A DNA stretch of 64,000 nucleotides, taken from contig NC_084807.1 in NCBI RefSeq assembly GCF_963583255.1, positions 26,108,381 through 26,172,380 of the forward strand, read 5' to 3'. Below are positions 10,346 to 22,604 of the stretch, piece by piece. This DNA is from Pyrus communis. Lineage: Eukaryota; Streptophyta; Magnoliopsida; Rosales; Rosaceae. The position numbers were made by a program, and so were the translations under genes. The stretch's first letter is position 1, and every line of letters starts with the position of its first letter. A model generated the notes under the pieces. It saw only the letters and a program-made list of their open reading frames with translations. It did not search any database and was not told the DNA's origin.

Positions 10346-13300
10346 AAATCCAAGCTGATAGGTATGCATTGCACATTTTTGCTTTAGTCCTGGTTATACA
10401 AATTATGTTTTGGTATTTTTGGATGCTTAGTTGTTGTGTTGCTTTGATTTTTTATCCATTTGAACTGGCCGGGGTTTTTCATATCTACAAAAATACTAAC
10501 CTGTGTCAAAATATAGAAATAAATATCCAGCACTTCAACTATAGAGTCCATTACTTACAAGAATTTTAACTCAATTAGTCTCTCTTGCTCCCTCCTGGTT
10601 ATGTGAGTGAGCTTTGGGTTTCTCACTTTTTATTGGGGTGGGTGAATGATGGGTACTGTTTATTAATTTACTTTATAAATTTCCACTTTTTATTTTACGC
10701 TGGGACTTCACTTGGTCTTTTGTATTTATGAAGGTTGATTACAGCAACAGATGATCATACCATTGTTGTAAGTATATGATTCCCCAGGAAAGTTCTGGAT
10801 ATCTATCCTGGCTCTTGTACAATTTTTCCTATGGTTCTCTTTTTCTGGAATTATGGCACTGGTTTGTACTATAAGGCGTGATGGACACTAACACAAGCCC
10901 TCGCTTCCATCCCCTCTGGATGGAAATGAAGCAGATTGTGCATTTCTGTGTTTAATTGAATCACCCAAAAAGCTTGTTGTGCAGGGATGGTCTTCAAAGT
11001 CACATGGCTAGGATTACATTTATAGTTTCCATTCTTATGCTTGAGGGACACTCATATCTGATTTTTCTATATATTGTGCTGCATAAGTCATTTATATCTG
11101 GTTTTTGCAGTACTTGACCCTTCTTCATTGCCATTATGTAAAATTTTGACAGGACTGATGTTTCTTGGAGCTCTTGTGAACTGATTTCTTACCTCTTGCC
11201 ATGACTTTGTTGAAGTTTGGGACTCACATCTTTAACCTTGCTGTAATGTTATGACCTTTGCAGAGACGTGGGCTGGAACTTCCGTTGATCGTTTCATGTT
11301 GGAGAAGTCATCTTAAACAGTATTATTCATATTATTTTGGGTGCTTATGTTGGACTTAATTTTTTTATTTTTCTTGTTACTTATCTCTCCTACAAATTCT
11401 AGTTACTAATTTCTCCTTGTTCAAATTTCTTCTGAACGTACACTATTTGGTACTAATGTTTTGTGATGTTATATTGGGTTGCATAACTAGTTTTGTTGAT
11501 TGGCCTAACTGTTTTGCCTTTCTAGTTTTTATTGTAAACAAGTTTTAACCTTAAGGACCCTAAGCTTTTCCGCCTGCCATGGTTCTGACGCTGCTTCAGT
11601 GATGCGTTATCGTTCCATTTTAAAAAGGTAATCATGCCTTGCAACTCGAGGCATTCTTGGTAGGTGGAAGATAATGTTGTTATGTTTTTGCTTATCTGTG
11701 TTTCTGTATAATACAATGGGATATTGATGTCCTTTTCTAGTTTTCCTTTGGCAGGTAAAAGAAATCATTCATGTATTGGTTATCTCTTTTTTTTTTTTTT
11801 GAATATCCAGAGTTTTGGTGGTGTATTTGACCACTTCCATAAATTTTACACTTGTATTGGCATCTTAGTAAAACTAACCCCTGGTCATAACCTAAATTAT
11901 GAAGTCTTGAGTGTTGCAATGATTTGTTGAGGTAGAAAGTGGACCATTTGGGCGAGTACGAATATGGTACAAATTGTTGCAAGTAGAAGAGAGTTTCAGG
12001 AAAAAATGAAATTGTTTTGGTTTTGGGATGAATGTTGGCGGATAGAATAGTTGATGGTAGCAGCTGTTTGTAAAAACAATCTTATTGAACTATCTCGATG
12101 AGGATTTGGGCGTAAGTTGGATTGTATATTTTGTATTAAGTTTGAATACAAGGGTGCACTTGGGCTGGAGAGAGTTGTTGAACATTGCCTAACGTTATAA
12201 CCCGTGAACATGATTGGCTATTTGCAGGCGTTGGATGAGAAAATAACTCTATTTCTATAGTGGGTTAGATTCTTAATTATTTCTTTTACTCAGCAGTTTT
12301 AAGGCATGAGATGTTCCCTTAATTTTTGTGTTTTTGGATTGCTAGGTATTTTTTTTATTGCTTTCGAGTTTTTCTCTATACAAGGCTTGCCCTCCTAATT
12401 TAAATGAAGAGAGTAGTTGCATCTCCATTTTTCTCCCTCTTTTCTTCTTTCTTTGTTTCTTTATATTTTCTATCTGACAAACTATATTTTTGCCCCAAAG
12501 TCCTGGTTTTTTCAATAGCTTTTGGAACTCTGAGATGAAGTTTCTGTGAGTAATCGTTCCTTTTACTACTTATCCGTAACTATACCTGCCTTCTCGTCTA
12601 CATGTGTAATTTTTGTCTCGAGTGACAGCAATTACACATTTGTATGTATATGTGCCAGAATGCGTGTGTTGGTCTTTAAATGGGTTTTTGGTACATTTCA
12701 ACTAACTAGCAGCATGCAGAAATTTTGGTCCCCCACATTTGCCTGGATTCCTAGTTTGTTGGTTAGAGGGAGTGGGAAGAAGGTTTTATTCTTTCATTGT
12801 TTGGAGAGTTGTTTTGTTGGTAATTTGGTATGAGATACTGCTAATCCATTTTATTGTAGCGACCACATCTCCCGTCAGCGGCAATTCACTAACCCTGTCT
12901 GCAGATGAGCTCGGACTTGGTTGTTTTTCAGGCTAATTTATGCATTGAAGTTCAGTTGTGTTCAATGTGAACACAGTAGTAGCAACCTTTCCTTTCACTA
13001 TGTAGTATGTACTCGCGGCAAAGTACTGAGGATCGTGTAGGTCCTTGGTCTCTATGCAAACGCAACTGTGTATATACTAGGTAGTGAGCATTTTCTTTTT
13101 GCGACTTACAGAGGTATTTCGTTATCTAATTTCTTCAAAGTGGTTGGTGTTACTAGGTTTGACGGATCCTCATGGATGAAGCCACTAGATTTCGAGTTCA
13201 AATCGTTCTTCCTAGGTTTGAGCTTTGATTTGGGAAAGAGGAGAAGAACCTGTGTTCTCTCTTGTTGCTGGTTTAGGGCTGTCACTGAATAGTCCAATTG

Positions 13301-14150
13301 TGATTGTGTATGCAGATATTTTACAATTGCAGCAATTTTAACCAGTTTCTAACAGTTTGTGGCTTTTACTTGTTCATTCGGACCTCGTTTCGTTATTTCA
13401 TTGCGTGCTCTGTTGAATTGGCCCTCCCATTTTTGACTGATACTATGTTTAGGCCTTCCTATTGGTAATGTAGATAGGTCTTGCAGGAAACGGTATGTGA
13501 ATGAAGTGCCGGTTAGTCGGAAGCGGTATACGCTCTGTTGAGGTCGGGGTTCGGTTCTTCCTTTGTTTCGTGTTGAGTGTAGGATGTCTCTATCTCGAGC
13601 ACAAAAATTGAAATCTAAAAGACCCAAATGATATTGGACGGGCCGTTCAAGAACTAGTTCATTGACATGTGCAAAAACTTGAAAGTTCTTATCCAGATGA
13701 CGATTGAGATTGGACACGATGTGTTAACGATACAACCGTTAAAATTAAATAGCTAGTTGCAATTGGAATTTAATTTTAATCAATGCGATTACCATTGGTA
13801 CGTATGGTTGCATAACATATGAGACGATTTTTGGTACATGTGATATTCTAAAACTATTCCAATTTATGGCGTGGGAGATTTCCGATTAGTATTCGGTGCA
13901 TGGGGAAATTGGGGAATTATGGTATTTGATGCACTCTTTCATTTGGTTGTTAATTGAACTGAAGATTTGATGATCGTGATACGATTATCTATTAAGAAAA
14001 CTAATGAAAATGATTTGAAATTTTTGAGTTTTAATGATAATGGCAAAATAAAGGGTAAAGTGAATAGTACCAAGATTGATTTTTTAATGTAAAAATGTGG
14101 TTTTTCGTTAAAGTGAACAGTACCATGAGTTTTTCGTTAAAACTCCCTTA
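10346..14150. other. SF1 3' region and intergenic
   Basis: About 3.8 kb of T-rich sequence with no recognisable coding gene. The first few hundred bases must include the SF1 3'UTR (an AATAAA lies near 10518). The T-rich, intron-like composition up to about 13.3 kb is compatible with long or spliced 3'UTR isoforms, but this cannot be shown here. The ORFs at 13068-13292 and 13349-13717 have no recognised domain. Confidence 0.4.
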
Positions 14151-14154
14151 TCCA

Positions 14155-14335
14155 TTTGGAAAGTGTGCTATCGAATTTAAGACCATCTAATCGTGATATG
14201 CATATTTATTTGGATTTCTGCTAACTTAAGACCCTCTAATCGTAATACGCATATCTAATTGAATGTTTGTCGGATTTGAAACCATCTAATCGTAATGTGC
14301 TTATCTATTTTGGATTATAACCAAACTGAAGATTT
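14155..14335. repeat. Tandem repeat, about 60-65 bp x 3
   Basis: Three diverged tandem units, each with a core close to 'taagaccatctaatcgtaat' followed by 'gcatatctatt' (core starts near 14179, 14229 and 14281). A related unit recurs near 22511, in the rearranged duplicate of this region. Function unknown. Confidence 0.75.
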
Positions 14336-14480
14336 TTTTTTTTTTTTTTTTTTTTTCAAGGTAAGAATTTTATTAAATTCGAGTAGAGATGTTTACATCA
14401 GAAGCTAATGTATTAAACATTGCAAACCCTGTCACTAGAAGAGACTTGAGTTGTCCAAGCATTGGGAACGTGATATATCT
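14336..14480 (-). repeat. Possible retroposed fragment with poly(A) tail
   Basis: A run of about 22 T at 14336-14356 is followed by 'aattttattaaattcgagta'. Read on the minus strand this looks like the 3' end and poly(A) tail of a retroposed sequence. No coding domain was recognised and the 5' limit is unclear. Confidence 0.3.
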
Positions 14481-14636
14481 CATTATTTTAGGGCTCCTAT
14501 AAACTCTTCCGGATAGCAGCGTTGTAAATTCCATCTGGCCTCCTCCTCGCAAGCGACCTCGGTTCGACACCAACTGTCTGCAATTTTTTTTCCCCAATTT
14601 TCATTTTTTCCGTTCTTCTTCTCCGTCGAGAAAGCC

Positions 14637-17184
14637 ATGGATAACGACGATCCCTCCGCCCGTCGCAGAAAGGTAACATCCAGCTTCTTCTCTCTCATCA
14701 AATTTCTTGTTCAATTTCACCATAACTCTATCCAGATCTGAAATTCTTGCTCTTCTTCTTTCCAGCGTAGGTTCATTCCCAAAGCCCAACCTCGCAAGAA
14801 CCGTGAACCAACTGTTCCCACTCCGTAACTCTCATAATTTCACCATCCAATTCCCTTTTAATTTCGTTTTCCGTCAAAATTCATAAGATTATTAGTTTTC
14901 ATTTGACATTTTTGTGCTGCGAATCGATGCAGAGACGCCGACGCCGACGACGATGACGGTCAAGAAACTCGTCGGGCCCAGACTCTGCTAAGTGAGTACA
15001 AAGTAAATCTCTCTCGTCTTTCAACTTTTTTTTCTCTCTTTATTGCAGTCCCCTTTTTTTTTTTCTTTCATTTTCTTACTTAAACAATTTCTTATTTTTT
15101 GTATGTGAATTATTTATTCATTTGTTATTTCTTTTTAATTATTGGGGTTTTTTTATTAATTAAATAAAAAACAGATTAAGCGGCTTTTGGCTTTTTTGAA
15201 AAGTTAGGTGAAGTCTTAACAATTTGATCATAGGGTGTGTTTGGTATGGTATTAAATTAGACAAATCCATAATGCTGAAACTTCCTCTTTTGGGGTTTGC
15301 GGTTTAGAGTTTAGACTTTCAAAGTTTCATTTTTCATTTGTCGGAAAATGCGACGGATTGCACATGTGGGTTCGGCAAATTAGCGAAAAAAGTGCGCCCG
15401 TCCTCTTTGCATCTTAAGTTCGAATCCTCCTTACTCTCAAGTTTGAGTCACCGTCCCCCGTATATAGAGTAGTTTAGAAACGGAACATAAATCACAATGT
15501 CTGTTTTGCCAATATGTGCACAGCTGAAATGTGGTTCTCAAGTGTATAACCTGGAATTACTCTTTCGTATGGTATCTATTTTCAAAAGGGTTATGGGCTT
15601 AGTGTAAGAACACGCGCAGATGATTGATTTCTATCAGTTTTGTATAAGCATTAGCTGCACAGATGATTGATTTCTGTTGTTGCATTTACAGGAGAGAAGA
15701 CGGGGAGCTAAACTCGAAAAGAAATGTAATTTCTCGTTAACTTTGCTTGCACGTTACTTGTTTTCTTTAGATTATCCTGGGTTTGCTTTCCGTTCATGTT
15801 TGCTGTTCAATCTGCAGCCTCTGTGCAAGTTGCGTTTGGTCCTGGAGCAGCGGATGCATCCTCAACTTCTATCAGAACATTTGGAGCTGCAAAGGATGCC
15901 GATAGTAGCAAAAGCGGCAGCTTAGTTCTCAAAGGCTCTGATGATGAGCAAAGTCTCTTAACTTTTCCTTCAGCCTCTAATGAAGCTGAAACGGATGTAA
16001 CTATGGAAGATGCTATTGATGCAGAACCATTTCAGATTGTCAAGAAAAATGATGGAGAATGTTGGGTAAGAACGTGCGCCATATATCTGTCTCTATGTCA
16101 CTCTATCTCTCTGTATCGCTCTCTCACAAACACGTCGCTGGTGCTTCTACAGGATTATGAGAATACATACTATCCTACTACTCTCCCTCTCAGGCAACCC
16201 AACTCTGGAGACCCAGGTATTCTTTCTGAAAGCTGGAAAACCGAGGGTTTTCCTTACGCAATTGATGGCACTTTTTGTTTATAGTCGTCTTGTAATTCAT
16301 AGACCTTTTGTTTTGCTTTTAGAAATCCTTAATGCGAACGAATTCGGGGAGGATGCTGAAAAAGAGTATGATGAGAGCACGATAAATCCTGCTTCAAAAC
16401 TCGGGCTGCTGGTGCGTATTAGATTAGTAACTTATTTCTGACGCAACAATGTTAAACACTAAACAGAGTGATATATTTGATGGGATGTTGCTAAATTTGC
16501 TTGACAGGACGAAAAAGTGAAAGCGAAGTTGTTATTCGTTCAACTTCCTTCCATTTTGCCATTGACGTCAAAGCCATCAGCTACTGCAAAGGGCAAAGAG
16601 AAAGTTGGAAGCTCAACATCGCTGGAGAGCTCAGGTGCTCCAAAGAAGGAAGGTAGTTTCGAAGAGTTGCCAGCCGGATTTATGGGTAAAATGCTGGTTT
16701 ACAAGAGCGGAACGATCAAGTTGAGGCTAGGAGATACCCTCTATGATGTAAGTCACAGCCATTAACTTTCCTTAAACTGAAAGAAAGCACGATTATAGAA
16801 GCTTCTTATCATTTTTGTTGGTTATATATATGTTAAATCATTTCGTTATCAAGTTCAATGACGTTCGGTTTACTTACCACTTACTCTTACTGTTTCACAA
16901 TCCATAGAATGATGATTTCGTGTCATCTGTCCGGCACAGAGTAGTTTGTCATTAGATTTCACCTCCAACTGAGTCCAAGCTAGATTCAAGTACTATGAGA
17001 ACATAATGTTCATTCATGTGCTTACGATACGCAGGTTTCACCTGGTTCAGACAGCGTGTCTGCTCAAGATGTTGTGGTAGCCAACGCTGCAGAGAAGAAA
17101 TGCATCGTTCTTGGAGAGCTGCGCCAGCGAGCTGTTGTAACTCCTGATGTGGATTCCCTCCTAAATGTGATTAGCATCGATTGA
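14637..17184 (+). CDS. RPC4: DNA-directed RNA polymerase III subunit RPC4
   Basis: Nine exons join into 329 codons: 14637-14672, 14766-14824, 14933-15002, 15692-15725, 15818-16065, 16153-16216, 16323-16411, 16508-16747 and 17035-17184. All introns are GT-AG and every phase fits. The product matches RPC4 (yeast Rpc53), which with RPC5 forms a TFIIF-like Pol III subcomplex acting in termination and reinitiation in the nucleus. The basic N-terminus (ARRRK, FIPKAQPRK) is followed by an acidic stretch and AQTLLSEYK. The C-terminal RPC4 domain includes VQVAFGPG, LPAGFMGKMLVYKSG and IKLRLGDTLYDVSPG, and the protein ends LLNVISID. The small first exons are inferred from splice sites and phase, supported by their conservation in the copy at 23.1 kb. 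It converges with the minus-strand gene at 18084-20054. Confidence 0.9.
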
Positions 17185-17470
17185 ATGCAGGGATGTCACC
17201 AAAATCTTGTGCATATTGAGGTGTAAGTGGGGGAATTATGCACATGAGAAAGCTGAAATGGTAGATATGTAGAGGAAAATCTTGAGAGTAAATATGATGC
17301 TAGAATTACTGAGGTTGTGTAAGCGGTTGTAGGTGAAAACGAGAAAATTCATCTGGCTAAACAATTTTACTGAATCCATGTGGTTAAACTGTTTTATCTT
17401 CGCAATTTTTTTTAGTTAATCCATCTCTTTCAAGGATAACTATTTTTTTTTTTTTACTGAATCCATGTGG
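17185..17470. other. RPC4 3'UTR and spacer
   Basis: 3' flank of RPC4. A near-identical 20-bp text ('tactgaatccatgtggtta') occurs at about 17369 and again at about 17456, next to the retroposon fragment. No gene seen. Confidence 0.5.
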
Positions 17471-17605
17471 TTACAACAACAACAACAAAGTCTTTCAGTA
17501 TCATAGAGATTCGACGTGAAAACGGAGGGCCGCTTATCGACTACCTAACATCCTCTCCTCCTCCTGGCTTGGGACCAGCTGTGTAAAATAAACTCACACA
17601 GTTGT
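17471..17605 (-). mobile_element. SINE/LINE 3' fragment with (TTG)n tail
   Basis: Read on the minus strand it contains 'gctggtcccaagccaggagg', 'gttaggtagtcgataagcgg' and 'tgatactgaaagactttg', and ends in a (TTG)n run (CAA repeats at 17473-17489 on the plus strand). A TTG-repeat tail is typical of Au-type SINEs and their RTE-like LINE partners in plants. Only the 3' portion is clear. It lies in the convergent spacer between RPC4 and the next gene. Confidence 0.5.
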
Positions 17606-17635
17606 TGTTGTGCACTCATCATAAGAGTATATTTT

Positions 17636-17698
17636 TTAATATAGAAAGTTTGGAGTGCATAGTTAAATTTGTGGAGTGCGAATAACAATTCCCAAACG
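17636..17698. mobile_element. Half-copy of the 37.4-kb MITE
   Basis: 'tagaaagtttggagtgcata' through 'aacaattccc' matches the right half of the palindromic MITE at 37411-37532 (there 'tagaaagaaaaatacac', then 'ggagtaccaataacacttcc'). The left arm is missing, so this is a degraded copy. Confidence 0.5.
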
Positions 17699-18083
17699 AT
17701 ATTCTAAAATTTTACCGGATAGGGAATTCGAACTCGGATAAAGAGTGATCAGATGTTCTTGGCCTTTCAAGTGAAAATTGCGTAGTTGGACCTCAACCAT
17801 TCGAGTTGTGTTTTCGGTTGTAATTGTTGCCAAGAGATTGGGGTGGCAATGAAAAAATCAACTGAATCTCTAAAAAAATGGTAAATTTAACAATATTAAA
17901 CAAAAATCATAGGTAATATCCATAAATCCCCATATTACAGGCAACCTGCAAATGTACCAGCACTGGAAGACCATAACAAAGCACAGTTTGAAACATAAAC
18001 TGCCTAACAATGCAGAGGATTGGAAAACTTCAGCAGCAAGTCATCCAATGGGGATGTACAACGTGATGTCGTCGGATTTAGGG

Positions 18084-20054
18084 TTAAGCCTTGTGGGTTC
18101 GAGTAACCACCACAATCAACATGACCACAACGGAGAGCATGAATGATGTTTTCAGCTTGTCCTCAAAGCGATTGCTGGCTTCTGCTTTCGCGTTTTTACT
18201 GCTTGGAGGTTGAAAGAAGCCGCCCATGACCTTTGTAATTTTATCGATTGCTTCCATGACTTTTGCCATAGTATTTTGAAAGATCCACTTCACAATGTTT
18301 GTAGCTTTATCGTTGTTATCATTGGAATTCTCTTGTGAACTCTCGGAGCTATTGTCTTCATCTGCGTATACGATGAAAAATTCATGTCGAAACCAGCATT
18401 AGTCATGACTGCGTTCATCGAACTTGTGAGCATTGACAAGGTATTTCATCTCTCAACTATTACAAGCTATAAATTTCAAGCTTATTGCTCTTAAGCTATA
18501 AACTTCACCTTATTTCATCACTGAAACACGCATGAATATACATTCATAAGAAACAGAGGCAACTAACGCCAGGAAAACAACACGTAAAAGAGGCATCTAC
18601 GATTAACAAATGACGTTTGTGAACACAATCTGGCACTTGTGAAATCCCATTGGAATATTAGAGTGTTATAATTAGAACCTATAAGTCAATCAATGATACT
18701 CCTTATATTCATATCACACCAACCTGCATAGAAGGACTCCCGGAGCTCGCGCACCACCTCATTGTTCATCACAGCATCCCAAACCGCTGTATCAGATGAC
18801 AATGCCATCACCATTCTCTGCACAAGAAAATACCCTTATGACATAATTCTAAAAATTTCATCCTCAGCAAGATAAAATGTGAAAATAATTTATCAAACAG
18901 AATCAACGGTCTTAATTCTTTAAGTTTACATGCACTCTTGAAACCAAAATTCAGAAATGTATGAGAAACAAAAACGAAAGATGTTAAAGAAAGAACCTGC
19001 ACAGAAGACTCAGTCTGCAAGAGATGGAAAGCATCATAAACTCTCTCAACACCGTGAGACTGCAACATTTTTGAATTATTACAAAGATAGGCAGAAGGCT
19101 CCATCCAATCTAATTCTGACCCAGCTGAAGGTGCTGGGTGCACAAACCCAGCAGAAGGACTTGTAATTTGATCATCCACATCTCTGTCTGACTCAGAACC
19201 AAACTTATCCCTGATGAAAGGACTGAGAACCCTAAACCATTTCATCAAACAAGGCATGATTAGTGTAAACTACGACACTAGGCAGCTAATTAATCATTTT
19301 TTTATTTGACAAGTTGATAAACTAATCTAAATTACGGATTTAAATTCGAATGCGATAGGTCATGCACACCTGCCCTCGCCAACAAGCCTGACCCACAGCT
19401 GCCGCCATAAGTTTTTTTATGACGCGATGATAAATTAGACTAATTTACAAGCACGGGCAGGAAAATTTGAATTCGAGTGCCCCAGGCAATAAAGACTTCC
19501 TTAACGAACCTGCCTAACTCGCGTATACTGTATAAAACACATACACAAAGGGTTTTATTTATCAGAGACAAAGAGTATTGAGTTGCTTACTGTTGAAGGG
19601 CAGAGACAGCATTGTGAACTTCATGCTTGGAAGGAACAGGTCCAAGAACAAAATCATCCATAAACCCATGTGAAAGCCTCTCATCATCCTCACTGCTAAC
19701 CCCATTATCCACAGTCACCCAATCAAAATCATCAAAGCGAGGGGAAGAAGGCCAACTGGGTGTCCCAGAATTGGAAGCCAGAGGAATATTGCATGAGGAA
19801 AAGGGAGAAGTGGGTGAGGAGAGAGAGAGGTTGTGGGAAGAACTGGGCTTCTGGTTGTGCCTAGAAGTGGAGGTGGCGGTAGTATTTGTGGTGGTGGTAT
19901 TAGGAGCAGTAGAACTGGAAGAAGAAGATAGGGGTTCTTGAATTGGTGGGCCACCAGCAATAGTTCTGGTGACTGCTGCCCTACTCACAGCCTTAAACAT
20001 GCTTCCTCCTCCACCTCCTCCGCCCATGCTTCTCCCACCAAACATCATTGACAC
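18084..20054 (-). CDS. Uncharacterised plant protein with a C-terminal membrane anchor
   Basis: Four exons on the minus strand: 20054-19591, 19231-18997, 18817-18724 and 18361-18084, giving 356 residues with consistent phases. I do not recognise a named function. The N-terminus is Gly/Ser/Thr-rich low complexity, followed by an acidic aromatic block (RFDDFDWVTVDNG). Exon 2 carries LSPFIRDKFGSE and a helix (MLQSHGVERVYDAFHLLQTE). Exon 3 encodes SSDTAVWDAVMNNEVVRELR. Exon 4 has an amphipathic stretch (WIFQNTMAKVMEAIDKITKV) and ends in a hydrophobic segment (SFMLSVVVMLIVVV) followed by RTHKA. This is the layout of a tail-anchored membrane protein with a cytosolic body; the anchoring is inferred from hydrophobicity. 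Its last two exons have been duplicated, inverted and captured by the chimeric gene at 23118-24480. Confidence 0.85.
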
Positions 20055-20689
20055 ACAACTTTTAGGTTTTTTTTCTTCTCCTTTTTTAGTTCTCAGACTA
20101 TGTATCTGTGTCTTCCTTCTACGTTATGTAAACCTAGGAGGAGCCAGGATTCAGTGGATTCCTTTGCTTGTCTGCCTCTGACTCCTGTTCTGTTGATATT
20201 CTCGAGGCCAGGATGTGGATAGGTATATAAAATGGTCCAGTGTTCCATTGGCGTCACAAACTTCTTGTTAACAAAAGAAGGCTCCACGTTGGTTCCTTGA
20301 GGGAGGTGGCTTCCCCTTATCTTTCTGTTGTTTATTCGTTTGCTTTTATTTTTGGCGAAAGTTTATTCCTTTGCTTGGATGTATATCATTCATTATTTTC
20401 TGTTGTTATGTACTTAACGTTAACCCAAATAAAAATACTTTATTTATAACATGTGTGAACTTGGCCGGTCGATTAGGGTAGTGAACAATGAACTCAAAGT
20501 TCTAATCTTTATTATATCGGAACAAATAGGGTCCCTAGAAATTTTGAACCAAGTGGTAGATTATCTTATCGGTTAAGACATCTTCTTCATTTTACTATAT
20601 CTTGGTTTCAAATTCTTAGAGTAAGATTCTCTCTGAATTTCTTCCATCCAGATTCCTTCCATCATGTACGTTCAACCGAAAATCAAATA
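20055..20689. other. Divergent intergenic region
   Basis: 5' flank of the minus-strand anchor-protein gene. No gene seen. Bases 20560-20640 include 'cggttaagacatcttcttc' and 'ttggtttcaaattct', loosely resembling tRNA-type A and B boxes of a decayed SINE; too weak to call. Confidence 0.35.
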
Positions 20690-21062
20690 GTCATAAATTC
20701 ATTAACTGTCGTCTTCACTGTTCGTCTTCTTTCTCTTCTCACTCTCTCTCCGACTCTATTCTCCATCTCTCTCTCACTCTTCTCTCTCTTTATCTTCTCT
20801 AACCCTAATTTTCTGACTTTTTTTTGGTTGTGAAAACTTTTTGTTCCCAATGGCCCAACCAATTAGAACCCAGAAAATTTTGCACAAGTTCGGCCTAAAA
20901 ATCACCACTAGGGAGGCCCAAGTTGGGAATGCATGTACAGAAAACGGGAGAACCAATGGAAAATATTATAAAACCCTAGCTAGTTCCGAAAACCTAAATA
21001 AACGTCCAAGTTTTAGTAGAAGAAACGGGAGAGGACGGAGGAGATCGGTCTCTCCACCGACA
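20690..21062 (+). promoter_or_regulatory. Ribosomal-protein-type promoter upstream of the RPL15 pseudogene
   Basis: A CT-rich tract (about 20710-20800) is followed by two GGCCCA site II elements (20852-20857 and 20915-20920) and a telo-box AAACCCTAG at 20971-20979. These three features together are characteristic of plant ribosomal protein promoters. They lie about 90-210 bp upstream of the pseudogene ATG at 21063 and look undamaged, so the locus may still be transcribed. Confidence 0.55.
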
Positions 21063-22158
21063 ATGGGTACTGTACTTGATTGATTAATGATGCTACTGGT
21101 TTTTGCTGACGAGAAAAACTTGGCAAAGTTAAGAAAACATATGAATTTTGTGCTTTCCGTTGCATTTCTCCCCAACCCATGAAAGTGAAACCTAAGAAAT
21201 GAAAATGTTATTTTGCTCGTGTTCTATGGAATTATTATTTTTGTTTCGTCATTGCTTTAGTTTTGAATGTGATGTGTTTTAGTGTTTTGAAATATAATAG
21301 GATACTACCAGTCAGCGTTAGGGAGGAGGAAGCCATCCGATGTTATGAATACAACCAAAATGAAGATTCAGTCGACAAAGATGACTAGTGTTTGTTCCTT
21401 CTTTGGCCCTTCCTGAGACAATAAGGGGGAGATGTTATTTTAGCTAGGGGGAGTTTTTATTTGGTTGTATTCATTATGTATGATGGGGGCGGTAGTATCC
21501 TGGAAAGTTCGAGGAGAATCTGATCGATGGCCGCATTAATGTCGTTCCACTTTCACTCAGAGACTGGAAAAATCGAGTAGCCAAGGCGTGGAGACAAAAC
21601 TACCTTCTAGTTATGGATGTATTAAGATGAGTTTTATAAGTTTTTTTTTTTTTTTTTTTTTTTTGCATTCATTCCTCTTAGTGTATCATGGCTTGGTAGC
21701 CTAAGATTTTCTCAGTGGTGAGTTTTGCCTCGTTGAATTTTACATGTATGTCCACTCTCTATGTTTCTACTAAATATTAATGTGTAGGATTTAGTCTACA
21801 TAACTGGTTAATTTAAACTACATTTTGAATTAGACTATAAGCTTGAACGTATTCACCCCTAAGTTAGATTGGTACCATCCAAGAACTTTCATTAGGGCAA
21901 TTGTTTAACCTAGAAAATTTTTTGCATTGAATTTGAGTTTTTGGACATCCACATAGTTTTGAGAATTGAGAAGTATCTCTCATTTATCACCGTTCAAGTG
22001 GTTGATGTTATACGATATCTTTTACTAAAGAATTTTGCGTGTACCTGAAACGCTATCACGTGATGGAACTAATTTATGTATTATTATATAAGTGGGCGAT
22101 ATAGTTGATATGTCACACTTTTTAGATATATTAATCATTTGAGTGAAATAGTAACATC

Positions 22159-22209
<51 letters not shown>

Positions 22210-22292
22210 GGGAATATTACCCCTTTTAACTGTCTTCCTTGCAGGATCAACTGGATCTGCTTGAACTGTGAAGGGTCTGTAAAACCAACCCA
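21063..22292 (+). pseudogene. RPL15: 60S ribosomal protein L15 pseudogene, copy 1
   Basis: ATGG at 21063 is followed by an intron (21067-21300). Exon 2 starts at 21301 and reads YYQSALGRRKPSDVMN, recognisably RPL15 (…SELWRKKQSDVMR…), but homology stops at 21350. After unrelated sequence, RPL15 intron text resumes at about 21885 and ends at an intact acceptor (22243). Only INWIC-like coding text remains after it. The middle and most of the C-terminus are missing, so no L15 can be made. Homology of 21885-22243 with 27822-28139 shows both pseudogenes derive from the same gene. A T-run (about 21640) and an AT microsatellite lie inside. Confidence 0.75.
22160..22206. repeat. (AT)n microsatellite
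   Basis: About 23 uninterrupted AT units, inside the relic RPL15 intron. The homologous site in copy 2 (about 28090) lacks the expansion and reads 'gggatggcacatataaac'. Confidence 0.95.
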
Positions 22293-22454
22293 TAAGAGAG
22301 GCAGCTGTAATGCTTTCCTTAACGAAAGTGACGTTTAGAGCCCGCCATGTCTTCAAGAACACCTTCCTGGATTTCGGGGATGGTTACTAGGAGGAGTCTC
22401 TGGCATGGATTTCTTAGTCGAGTCCGATGGTTTAACCGGGCAAAGGGATCATCA

Positions 22455-22600
22455 TTCATTGGGGTGTTAATCGAACGTAAGACTATCATGATAAGCTCGT
22501 TCATTTGGATGTCTACCGAACTTAAGACCATCTGATATTAATACGCTATATCCATTTAGGATTATAACCAATCCTAAGATTAGTTGATTATTAATAGTGT
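22455..22600. repeat. Diverged copy of the 14.2-kb tandem repeat
   Basis: 'cgaacttaagaccatctgat' and 'aggattataaccaatcctaa' match the repeat units at 14155-14335. This marks the left part of the rearranged duplicate of the RPC4 region. Confidence 0.55.
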
Positions 22601-22604
22601 CACA

